In this document: in pieces, positions 23,701-33,908 of the stretch
Layout of the letters: every line of letters starts with the position of its first letter
How positions within the stretch are numbered: position 1 is the first letter of the stretch
Assembly (NCBI RefSeq): GCF_033568475.1
Contig: NC_133121.1
Span: 136,060,375 to 136,124,374 of the forward strand
Source: Henckelia pumila
Lineage: Eukaryota > Streptophyta > Magnoliopsida > Lamiales > Gesneriaceae
Direction of reading: 5' to 3'
Length of the DNA stretch: 64,000 bases
Notes under the pieces: generated by a model
Seen by the model: only the letters and a program-made list of their open reading frames with translations
Told to the model about the DNA's origin: nothing
The model's database searches: none
Program-made: the position numbers and the translations under genes

Positions 23701-25705
23701 CTTCTAGCAAATGATAAAGTGGTAAGACATGATCTATAGGGGCATGTAATAAGTATATACAATATTGCAAGAATAGGATGCACTGCGTTTTGTCTCAGAC
23801 TCTCATCCTCAATGAGTACCTACTGTCTCAAGCTTGAAACAAAATTTCTACATTGAGACTGCATGCCAAGGTTCACCAAACCAAAACGTTAAAGGAAATG
23901 TAGAAGATATATATGCATACTGGTACTTCGATCCTCTCCCTTTCTGAACTTTTTGAGAAAGGAATGTTATCTAAAGGGGCAGAAAGCTCAGTGTTGTATC
24001 CTGACCTCCTGAATTCAATCTCCCGTCTACGACCTAGTAACTGGAAAATGATATAAAGAAAATCTTAGTCTGACCAAAGATTTTAGAAATGTATATCTTC
24101 TGAATATGATATACTTTTCAAGCATTCAAGATGAGTCAATTACATTGTCTTCTACAAAGGAAAGGATAGAGGAGCTAGGACAAATGGCACGAAACTTTGC
24201 ATTATTTGACATATCAACGTCAATGTTTGCTGCCTGCTGTTTCTTCTGTACACTGTCACCTGGATAATACAATGACAGTAAATTAGGAGAGCGAGGTTAT
24301 TTATAGACATTGAAATGATAATCTGGAGAGTTTAAATACAATATGCTTGTTGGTGAATTTGCATCATGTAGACGAGAGTTGCATGTAGGCATGTAGCTGA
24401 TCTCCACTGGTATAGGACCAAAACTTTTACAATCAACTTTGAAAGTATGAGCGAACAATGAGAAAGGTAACAGTTACAAAAATCACAGCTTATTCAACTT
24501 AAAAAATGTAAAAACATTATTATTAATCGGTAAAGGCAGTAGATTTCTGAAATAGAAAATCCTGATTTTAAGAAAATCGAAGTGACAGTCATTCTGATTA
24601 TATGAAAAGCAGAAATATAAACAGACAAAATGTGAAGGAGAAAAACCCACCACTATTCGCTAAGTCATCATTCAACCTCTTGTTGGATGTATCATGAGGA
24701 TCTAGCCGCATAACTCGTTTCTTCTTCTTTGGAAGCTCTTCCTTAAACTGTGAATCAATGGCCGAGCTTTTCCCACCCCGAGTCCCTTTCTTTTGATGTT
24801 TCTCTATAGAGTCAACAGCATGTTTTATCTGGCTCGGATTGTTTTTTGATGAAAACAGAGGTTTACTTTTCTCCGGTGTATTCAGTGTTATCTTAGAAGC
24901 TTTGCTTACAATATTGCCATTCTTTACCTTGCGGCTCTGATATTTCTGATCAAGTACGTCATTACCATTGGATTTACTGCTTCTAGTCAACAAGTTTTTC
25001 TCAAATTTACGACCTTTCGTCGCCATGCTTTCTCTATCAAAATTGGATCGAAGCCCTCTTTTCTCATCTTTAAACACAGACATTGCTTTGAATTTTTTCA
25101 GATTGCCTTCGCGTGCTTGATCCACAGACTTTCCAGTATCAACATTGATTCTCTTCCTCTTCCGGCTGGAGTTCCTATCGACTACGTCTTGAAACCCTCC
25201 ATTTCCAGTTCTACTCTTCAATTTCTCATCCCTTTTTCCTATAATACTGGATTTATTTGATTTCTCATGCACATTGGCATAAGAAACATCAACATTATTA
25301 CCTCTACTTTGCACCTTTTTACTTCCCGTTTTCTTATGCTCTAGATTTCTATCACCGTCACTCGATCCTCCTGATCTTCCTGCGGCAACTTTCACTAATT
25401 TCCTATGAACTTTATTAGCAGTACCCCTAATTGAACTTCTTTTTTCTACAGGCATTGCTCAGAAATTCGCAATAGAGACCAATATTTAATTACATGAATA
25501 CTGAAACCCAATAATAGCCACACTTCATGCGCTCTTCACACTGTAATACAGATAAAGTAAAAGTTCAACACACAAACACGAAAAATGAGGCTCCAAATCG
25601 AACAAAACTGTACATTTACATTTATACAAGCTGACCATTGGTGAGCACAGAAAAACTTGGATGCAAATTTAAGGAATAAGAGGAAAGAATACCTTCTGAA
25701 TCCAT
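20749..25705 (-). CDS. EngB/YihA-type GTPase with long basic N-terminal extension
   Basis: Eleven exons on the minus strand: 25705-25693, 25445-24651, 24259-24144, 24040-23921, 23465-23378, 23043-22952, 22252-22148, 21471-21362, 21124-21037, 20953-20918, 20832-20749. All borders are GT-AG and phases agree, giving 548 residues. G1 is GRSNVGKSS (378-386), switch [13 protein letters not shown]3 DLPGYG (from 423), G4 TKTD (490-493), G5 SSSTGAG near 526: the full EngB (YsxC/YihA) signature of a GTPase used in ribosome assembly in bacteria and organelles. The first 300 or so residues are Lys/Arg/Ser-rich, low complexity, without a clear transit peptide. Arabidopsis At5g58370 is, as I recall, a similar long EngB, so this is probably that branch. 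The start is uncertain: exon 1 encodes MDSE in only 13 nt, and an in-frame ATG at 25455 (MPVEKRSS) would do without it. Confidence 0.88.
22385..22560. repeat. Triple GCTCGAGC hairpin block in an EngB intron
   Basis: Within the intron between the sixth and seventh coding exons, three GC-rich palindromic units follow each other (GCGCTCGAGCGCGAG, ACGCTCGAGCGCAAG, GCGCTCAAGCGC with GAGCTCGAGCGC), spaced about 60 bp apart in AT-rich DNA. The spacing and the words between them (ACAGGGC before the last unit) echo the three palindromes in the gypsy LTR at 55317-55500. It is probably the remnant of a related LTR, but I could not define its ends. Confidence 0.5.
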
Positions 25706-28562
25706 GCACGGCAGGTGTTTGTTGAACTGTCACTTCCCAGAATACGGAATATGTAGGCGGCAAATCACAGAGAGAGAGAGAGATGACGCCGTTTGCATTG
25801 GTAAATACTCGCGGGCCGAAAATTGGGCCTGCGGAATCCTTCGGTCCAACATTAGGTTCACCATTTTTTATTCTTTATAAAAACAAAACAAATCAAAAGA
25901 GATGAATAAGCTGAATAAAATTCAAAATAATTTTGATGTTCCATTTTGAAAATTTATATGGCTTTCAAAAATATTATATATACTATTGAAACGAGGCACA
26001 AATAGTGTGTGAGACATAATATATAAGAAAAAGATGTCAGGATTATTTCTTTTTTAAAAAAATATATAATAGTCAATTTTCTGGTATCAAAACTTATTAT
26101 GGTTTCGTGGAATAATTAATTGAAAACATTGGTCATTTTTTGGAGTAGTTTTCATTTTGTGGATAAATTTTGAATGAAATAAAAAAAATGTAATCAGTCG
26201 GGAAAAATAAGAGTTATAATTGCAAATTTGATAGGATCACATCAAGTTGGTTATTCTATGGTGATTTTTATTTATTACTAGTGTCTGTTGCACGCGATAC
26301 GTGCACATACATAAATTTTTTTATGTTAATTAATTTTCATATTATTTTTAGAACTCACATGATAAATTAGATATTCAAAATTATAAGGGTGATAATTATC
26401 TAATCTAAATCTTAAAAAAATCTAAAAAAATAAAAAAATATAAATTAAACAAAGATAGCGAGTGTCATTTTGGTAAATAATATTGTTTTTAGAGGCTAAA
26501 AAAGGAGGAGATTATATAAAATGTCTAATTTGTTTAATAATTTTGGTTTTGTTGGGAATTAAATTAGGATATAATTGTAATTTTATCTCAAGTTTCACCA
26601 ATTAATTGAAAATTAGTTAATTAGAAGATCTTTATTATAATAAGATAGTAAGATATACTAGCAGATCATGACACATACGATTGTATGTCATCCCAAAAAA
26701 GAAAAAAAAAATAAGGAAATAACTTTTTTAAAAATTAGTTAAAATCAAAGTTATCTATTTTAATAGGAGATAACATAGAATGGAAAGATATATATATATA
26801 TATATATATAATTTTGCTATCCTGCCCACTCATCGTGCCCACCTAATGTGCCCACCATGAGGTGGCACTCAACTATAATGAAATCTATATATATATATTG
26901 AAATCGAGTAGTTAATACCATTTGTGAAATTATAAAAAAAGTTTCATCAACATACCAGTTTGTTAATATTACGGGTTTTACTATATACACACACTTATAG
27001 ATTAAGTATGTAGTACTTTTTTTGTTCTGGAACATCAAACAATTCTATTAATCAATTATTTACATAATAATATTTGAGATTGCTTCTAAGAAGTTCTTTT
27101 GAATTTTTTCTTCAAAAAAATTATTAAAAGCAAATTTTGATTTTCTTTACATAAAATTTCAGCTCAAAAATATTTTATCGAAGCAATTGCAAACACTACT
27201 TTAACAATTTAAGTTTTACGAGATCGAATAACCAAAATGGTATGCAACCATTCAATTCAACTATTTTAAAAGAAGATGATGACTTGAAAACTCATGAGCT
27301 GACTGGTGGGCAACTCTAAGAGCCGAAAAAAAAAAAAAAAAAAAAATCTCTAAGGGCCGCATAAACGTGATGGGCCTTTGAATAACTATGTCTGTCGAAA
27401 TAATCAAATGTAAATTGCCTAAAATACCTTCTTTTTAATTATTTTTACAATATTATTAAGTGTGCTTATCTTATAAAAACTATTCTTGGTGTCATGGTCA
27501 ATTTTATTAAATTTTTAGATAATACTCTACACTTCCAAAAAAATCTATCATATCTCATTTACTCTCACTTTCTCTTCGGTTTTTCTTTTAACCTCCTTCT
27601 TTTTCTTCCATTTTTCTTCACTGTCAAATTAAAATTTCACCTACCTACACGTTATCAAGTTGAAGTCTTTATCAAATTATATATTTACAAAACACGCATC
27701 GTGTGTCTTACGCTAGCTAGCTTGTATATATAATGAATAATACTGCATTTCAATCCTCAGTTGAATTCAAACTTAGTATTAAATATTCCACAAAAAAGCC
27801 CATAGTATTTAAAGTGTACACACACGTCTTGTGATTCCAGAATGTTCTTTTCACTCCTTGAAAGTTTCATCGCCTAGAGTTTTTATCGTACAAATTGAAA
27901 GTTTAAAGGTCAAAATGAGGCGGCACCGTCCCTGCCCCCATCGACAACGACACACCAACAAAATCTAACCTCTTCTCATTGACATTGAATACAATATTCT
28001 TCTTACTCATATCATATGTCATCAACTTTAACATATAATTACAAAGCTCTTTTATTCTGATAAAACTATTTATACTTGAATTTTAAATTTATAAATCTGT
28101 TTCTCGTGTTTGGAATATCAATCAACTTTATACAATATCTGAATATCTAGGGTTTTTGGATTTTTGCAAGATAGACATAACAAAAGATTACATTTTAGAA
28201 CGTGCAAATAATTTCTCACACAAACATAAAACCCAAATAGAAAACCCATGTCAACTTTTTTATTTCAATCGTATGTATGTCTCCAAATACAAATCCGAAT
28301 CCATTTTTCTTTGTACACACATAAATATACACACACAAAAAATATAATTCACACAATGGATTCTAATATCCTTCTCCAGGCCTTTTCGGCCGAGTTCAAT
28401 GTTTTATTATATAACAATCCACAATTTTAATAATAATGTACAATAACTTGTTTGGTTTAATTTAATTTAATTGTGAAAGAATGAAACAACCCATGAAAAA
28501 CATTTAAAAGGACAAAATCAACGAGCGTCGCCGCGCCCCCGCCAACTGGCTGGCAACCTAAC
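25706..28562. other. Intergenic between EngB and the second CIPK
   Basis: The left edge holds a GA run (25771-25784) in the presumed EngB leader. (TA)n lies at about 26788-26809 and an A-run near 27329-27347. The rest is AT-rich with no recognised gene; the right end is 3' flank of the CIPK. Confidence 0.5.
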
Positions 28563-29891
28563 CTAGTCGCCGGAGACCTGCTGTTCCGGTCGCCGTACGA
28601 TTAGAGGCCTAATTTTGTCTTTCCACAAGTCGGAGAAAATGTTGGCATCCCCAGCTTCTCTCTTCACCTCCACAACTACTAATTTGTCGGTCAACCGGTA
28701 CACCTCCAGTTGAACTATGTAATTACCGTTCTGCCCCTCCAGCTCCAATCCGCAATCCTTCTTCCTCCTCAACCTCACCCCGCCGTTCTCGGCGTTCACG
28801 GCCTCCTCCACCTTCTCGATGACTTTCTCCGGCAGTTCCTCCGCCGTCAACCGTTCCACGTAATCTGCAGGTCTGGGTTTGTCGTGGAACAATCCGGAAA
28901 GATCGAGACCCGAAGAGAAGGAGATGATGTCGAATGCGTTGAGATCCAATAATTTCCGCTGCTGCTGCTGCTGCTGCTGCTCCTCCTTCGCTACGGTGGA
29001 GAGATCCTCGGTTTCGTGGCATTTGGGTTGGGTGTATCCTTGTTTGAACCAAGGATCGCTTTCGATTTCGTTGATGGTGATTCTCGTGTTGGGATTGGTA
29101 TCGAGAAGGCGAGACAAAAACCGCTTGAGATCGGGCGACATCCATTTCGGACACCGGAACTCGCCTTTGTATATCTTTCTGTACATGTTCATCAGATTCG
29201 GATCGTTGAACGGCAGAAATCCTGCTGTGAGCACGAACAAGACGATGCCGCACGACCAGACGTCGATTCTGGCGCCGTCGTAGCCTCTTTTGGATAGAAT
29301 CTCCGGCGCCACGTAAGCCGGGGTGCCGCAAAGAGTGTGCAGAAGCCCGTCGGGCCGGACTTGATCGGCGAGAGCGCTGAGCCCGAAATCAGACACCTTG
29401 AGATCTCCGTTTTCGTCCACCAACATGTTCTCGGGCTTCAAGTCGCGGTGGAAGACGCCACGCGAGTGGCAGTAACTGACGGCGGAGATGAGCTGCTGGA
29501 AATATTTCCGGCTGAGATCCTCGCTGAACCGGCCCTTGGCCACTCTAGCAAACAACTCCCCGCCTTTAACGAATTCCAAGACGAAGTAGATCTTGGTCCT
29601 GGTGGCCATAACCTCCAACAATTTGACGATATACGGGTGTCTCAGCCTGCTCATGATGGAAATCTCTCGCTTGATGTTAGCCATGAGATTGACGTTGTTG
29701 TTGAGCCTGTTCTTGTTTACGACTTTAACGGCGACGCTTTGGCCGCTCTCGATATCTCTGCCGTGGTAGACTTTGGCAAATGCGCCGCAGCCCAGAAGTT
29801 TTCCTAGCTCGTATTTGTTGAACAGAGGGCTTCCCGGTGACAAAACCACCGCCTCGCCGGCGGGGGACGGCCGATCGTCGATCTCTGGCAT
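28563..29891 (-). CDS. CBL-interacting protein kinase, CIPK11/PKS5-like, intronless
   Basis: A single-exon SnRK3/CIPK kinase of 442 residues when started at [10 protein letters not shown], the start used by CIPK11/PKS5; an upstream in-frame ATG at 29921 would add ten residues with no family support. Parts: glycine loop LGCGAFAKV (33-41), Lys56 (VAVK), HRDLKPEN with Asp150, DFG 168-170, APE 195-197, a glutamine run of about seven CAG codons in the linker near 305-312, the NAF motif ([20 protein letters not shown], from about 317) for CBL binding, then the C-terminal regulatory domain ([20 protein letters not shown]). All catalytic residues are present. In Arabidopsis the CIPK11/PKS5 kinase regulates the plasma-membrane proton pump; the role here is inferred. 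GC content is far above the flanks, usual for intronless CIPKs. A TATA run lies about 120 bp upstream. Confidence 0.95.
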   Translation of the reverse strand: MPEIDDRPSPAGEAVVLSPGSPLFNKYELGKLLGCGAFAKVYHGRDIESGQSVAVKVVNKNRLNNNVNLMANIKREISIMSRLRHPYIVKLLEVMATRTKIYFVLEFVKGGELFARVAKGRFSEDLSRKYFQQLISAVSYCHSRGVFHRDLKPENMLVDENGDLKVSDFGLSALADQVRPDGLLHTLCGTPAYVAPEILSKRGYDGARIDVWSCGIVLFVLTAGFLPFNDPNLMNMYRKIYKGEFRCPKWMSPDLKRFLSRLLDTNPNTRITINEIESDPWFKQGYTQPKCHETEDLSTVAKEEQQQQQQQRKLLDLNAFDIISFSSGLDLSGLFHDKPRPADYVERLTAEELPEKVIEKVEEAVNAENGGVRLRRKKDCGLELEGQNGNYIVQLEVYRLTDKLVVVEVKREAGDANIFSDLWKDKIRPLIVRRPEQQVSGD

Positions 29892-30004
29892 CGCTGGGCT
29901 GATCCAGAGACCGAAAAACAAGCAATACAGATATTTATGAGCTGTTGAAAATTGGGAGAGAGCGAATTTTACTCGAGTAAAAGATAATTGAATGGTTTTC
30001 GGAT

Positions 30005-30030
30005 CCTTGTATATATATATATATATTCAG
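30005..30030 (-). promoter_or_regulatory. TATA-rich core promoter candidate of the CIPK11-like gene
   Basis: A TATATATATA stretch about 115-135 bp upstream of the chosen ATG, at the distance expected for a core promoter with a short leader. A simple TA repeat would look the same, so support is positional only. Confidence 0.35.
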
Positions 30031-31333
30031 AGAAAAGGTGTGGTTGTCTGTATTTGAAGATTTGCAGAGATTGGCTGTGATTATAACCGCGAGTTGAATT
30101 TTGAATTTATTTATTATTATATATGGTCGCACGTGTTTTCAGTCCCAAAATAATAATAAACAAATATTTATTTTTAATAATTAAATAAAAGTAAAAAAGT
30201 TAAGCGTGTTGAATAGTTATTTACTGGTGGGGCAGCCACGCGGCGGCCATCGGTGATTAGTCTGAATACCGTATTTTTTACGAATATTCTTTCTATTAAT
30301 TGCACGCAAATAAAACAAGTTACCCCAACACTAAATATATATTTGTCGTACGAATATTATTTTGGATTTCATATGGACCAAAACTATAAATCATTCAAAA
30401 TAAGGTGTTTTAGATTTATTTACCTCTTATTATAATGTTAAATTATCTTGAATATTCTGCTAGTCCAACTATAATTTTAACAATCTAATCTTATTAGTAT
30501 TATTCTACTGTCCTAGTCCTACAATTTTAGATCATTCTAATCTAATTAAGATTTAAGACCAGCAGCTCTTCTAATCCAACTAGGATTCCAATAAAGTGTC
30601 TAATGAGTTTAGACTTTCTAGTCCATTAAACTTAATCTCATCGCTATAGTGTTGTACTATGATATAGAGTTCAAAATTTTGAAATCACTAATTTCAAATT
30701 AGAATTTTTTTTTTAAAACATGTCCAGTACTAACTTCAAAAAATAAAACGGGATGGATTTGATCAAACCCGTGATCCATCCCTAAAAATATTAGTGCCCG
30801 GATCCGGTCCACCTCTTGTTTAGACCTTCCCCGACTTACAACACATTGGGTCCAATCGAGTTGAACCCGCGAACCAGCTGTACATTTAATTTATATAAAT
30901 AATTAAATAAATTATTATCGATAATATAAATACATAACATGTGTATGTCTATATTTATTTATTATGTGTGCACATATATATGATTATAATTATAATATAT
31001 ATATATATATACACACACACACATACATACTGACATACAATCTATTAATATTTATTAAGTTTAAGCACCACATAAAAACTGAATGACGTCTTGGTCTGGT
31101 TCTTTTTATTCCAAAAATGCATCTTCACTCACCCATTTTCATTCTATCATTTCTAATTTACACTCTTTTTTTTATCCACCTTTTCAATTCACTTCATTTC
31201 TTTCCGAATTATGTGGAGAGGGCTGCTCTCATGTCTATACATAAAATATTCATGTATCACGTCGCACACACATCGGATGTGCCTCAATTACTAGTGTATA
31301 TTATATATGCAATATACATATATCAGAGACTCG
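30031..31333. other. Intergenic, nothing recognised
   Basis: Upstream region of the CIPK11-like gene, then AT-rich DNA with a CA/TA run near 30990-31022. ORFs lack family content. Confidence 0.5.
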
Positions 31334-31512
31334 TTGACTTGGACCCACCTCGCTCAAAAACCCGTTTGACCGGGTTTTAATTCTGCCTATTGCCAGCCCT
31401 AGCAAGAATGTTTAGTAGAATTATATTGACTTGGACCCACCCCGCTCAAAAACCCGTTTGACCAGGTTTTATTCTTGCCTATTGCAAGCCCTAACAAAAA
31501 TTTCTAGTAGAA
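31334..31512. repeat. 92-bp tandem duplication
   Basis: Two adjacent copies, 31334-31425 and 31426-about 31512, each starting TTGACTTGGACCCACC and containing AAAAACCCGTTTGACC. They differ at a handful of positions, so the duplication is not very recent. Confidence 0.85.
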
Positions 31513-32188
31513 TTACCTCATGATTCTCTGCGTACCATTGATAGTACCTCAAAGAACCAATTGATTATGGTATAGTACAGTCCTTTCATCTCATATATCT
31601 CGACCGAACATTCAACCATTGGTATATCGAGATTCGATAACTACGTGACATATATCAGAAGATGCAATCACATCGCATATATAACCAAAGAAACTATTTT
31701 TCCTAAAGCACATATCTTGCTCTGACCAAAAACTTCATGCACTATTATCTCTTTAGATTACATAGTATATGCATGCCATTAATTAGCGAGCGGTTAATCC
31801 CCGAATACAATGCACTGACTCCTACATGTATCATAACTTCACCCAATTTCTCCACCCGATGAGCCTCATGGAGTTGGTAAATGAGTCAAAGTGCACTCCT
31901 AGCATATAAAGCCTCGATATTCTCTTGAGTCATAATGACTAATAGTGTACTACCATAATTCATCGACTTATCTACTCAATGAATGATCACCACTTGAAAA
32001 ATTCTAAGGATGATTGTTTAGTGAACTCATCAAATGAGCATCCATCTTGTCTGTTTGAACATAACTATGTCCTGACATACGAAATGTGGTATACATCACA
32101 AATGTTATGTCTGAGCTCAAACGACATTTATCTTTCTTTTAGGTAGCTGAATCAACTAAGAACTAATTTGGAATATACGATATCTTAA
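31513..32188. other. Intergenic, nothing recognised
   Basis: AT-rich; no coding, RNA or repeat structure that I can support. Confidence 0.5.
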
Positions 32189-32370
32189 GGATGATGCTAC
32201 ATGTATACAGAAGATTTCACGTTGGGTTATACTTTGCACTTGAAATTACATGAGTATCCTTAACGTATTTTGGAAAGAGTTATTTCAAATAAAATGGATG
32301 GATAATTTTGTAATTTTATGTGCAGTATATAATCTAATATGTAATTCAATGTGTACATGTAGCATTTTTC
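32189..32370. mobile_element. MULE-type MITE with 9-bp target duplication
   Basis: Ends GGATGATGCTACATGTATAC and, reversed, GAAAAATGCTACATGTACAC. The 9-bp word ATATCTTAA flanks both sides (32180-32188 and 32371-32379). A shorter, more decayed relative lies at about 39456-39590 (share TACATGTAG, CACGTTGGG and a TTATGTGCAGT-like core). No coding capacity. Confidence 0.75.
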
Positions 32371-32827
32371 ATATCTTAAATATGCGTTTATTGGTTTTTA
32401 TTACTTTCACAACCTCATAGTTATTATATCATAGTATATTCAAGGTATTTAATTATGCAACTTGCACGATATATAAAAAAAAATCAATGCTAGAATAAAT
32501 GTAAAAATAAATATTGTTTAGAGTCAATATAATCAATATATAGTTGGCTTGTAGGTCATCTACTCCAATACCCACAATGCATGTATAATCTTTTTAGTTC
32601 GTAATCGTATCCATTTTTGTATAGAAACCAAGTAGCCACAATCTGAATACAAATGTCGAATAAGATGTCTATATGCGGAAATGGGCTTTGAAAAATATGA
32701 TGCTTTCTTTTGGGGCCTTTAAACTTAATCACCCAAGTAACCGATGCGTACAAGTCTCACAACTTCTCAACTTCTAAATAAGATACAAAATAATTGATTG
32801 ATTATTTATTTAATAACACAATTTTTT

Positions 32828-33089
32828 TTGAAAAAGGATTGACCTCAAAGGGACCCCGTCTCACATGAGTCAGAGACCCATTGGCTCATGCGGAGTTAAA
32901 TCGAGGGATGTACACGAGCGGCAGGAACCTGAGGGAGGGAACAACATGGTCAACCCCCAGAGCATACCCCATTAATATTTCAGCAGGAAATATATATGCA
33001 TCACAAGAGGATCGAATTAGCCCGCAACGCTGAAAAATTTCTTCCCACAACACCTCAGGCATTACTAATTCGCCTATGCCCCTGTGGGC
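32828..33089 (-). mobile_element. SINE with 15-bp target duplication
   Basis: Read on the minus strand, the element opens GCCCACAGGGGCATAGGCG. An A-box-like TAGGCGAATTAG and a B-box-like TTCGATCC follow, as in tRNA-derived SINEs transcribed by RNA polymerase III. The 15-bp word ATAACACAATTTTTT flanks it on both sides (32813-32827 and 33090-33104), the long duplication left by LINE-driven insertion at a T-rich site. Length is about 262 bp. A second, more diverged copy lies at 42167-42409 on the plus strand. Confidence 0.75.
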
Positions 33090-33104
33090 ATAACACAATT
33101 TTTT

Positions 33105-33908
33105 ATGTCTAAAAATAAAACGTGGTGATTATTAAATATCCAATTTGCTAAATTAATAGAAGTATATTCATTTATGTTTTGTTTTTTTTTTCCTACAGTT
33201 GTAGTATCATGCAGAAAATGTAATTTATCCTAATAAATCTTAATTCTTGAATCGGCCGATTTTCATCTCAAACTAGAAAGTTTGATGTTGTATAAATTAC
33301 AAGTTATCTAATACCGACAGTCCAACTCGATTCATCCACCAAGTGCGGCGTGGCGGCTCTAGTCATCGAGCCCTTTTAGATTTTATAAATTTTGGCACAA
33401 AATTATAGAAATGTGAAATTTATATTTCACGAGAAAAAAATTACCCAAATCACTGTCACCACACCGCTGTCATCATCGGGATTCGGGACAAAACCTCCGC
33501 CAACTATTGTTCGCTGTGCCCACTTGGTTTCTTCTGGCGGCGCCAAAACGTGAACGCTTCACACATAAAAAATGAGGGGTATATAAAATATTAAAATATA
33601 TTGGTTGGTTACGTAAACATGATAACATTAAACATCTATATATAATTCATCTATATATTCAAGTTATGTGTAAAAAAAGTTCACTGAATTATGGGATAAG
33701 GTACGATAATTAAATAATCTTACATATACAATCTCTTTCAAAATCTGCAAATATACCAAATATTGCTACTTTAATATAATTTAATCAATCAATGGCATAA
33801 ACATAACATTTACGCGCTAAATGGGATTCACTGCCTATAGACAAATTAACAAGTGCATGCTACCAAGTGAATATATATAGCAGCTGGAAGCTTATAATTA
33901 ATAATTGA
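33105..33908. other. 3' flank of the EPFL gene
   Basis: AT-rich, presumably containing the 3' UTR of the EPFL-like gene at its right end. No other content recognised. Confidence 0.5.

Noticed and set aside
26277-26680. Possible element between TACTAGTGTC and ATACTAGCAG words
   Set aside because: End similarity is too short and no flanking duplication could be read.
28710-29807. Several ORFs of 80-200 codons opposite to or out of frame with the CIPK11-like gene
   Set aside because: GC-rich coding DNA keeps shadow frames open; none shows a domain, and the sense frame is complete.
31117-31380. 87-codon ORF with a hydrophobic N terminus (MHLHSPIFILSFLIYTLFF)
   Set aside because: It looks like a signal peptide but runs into the 92-bp tandem repeat and has no recognisable body; likely chance in T-rich DNA.
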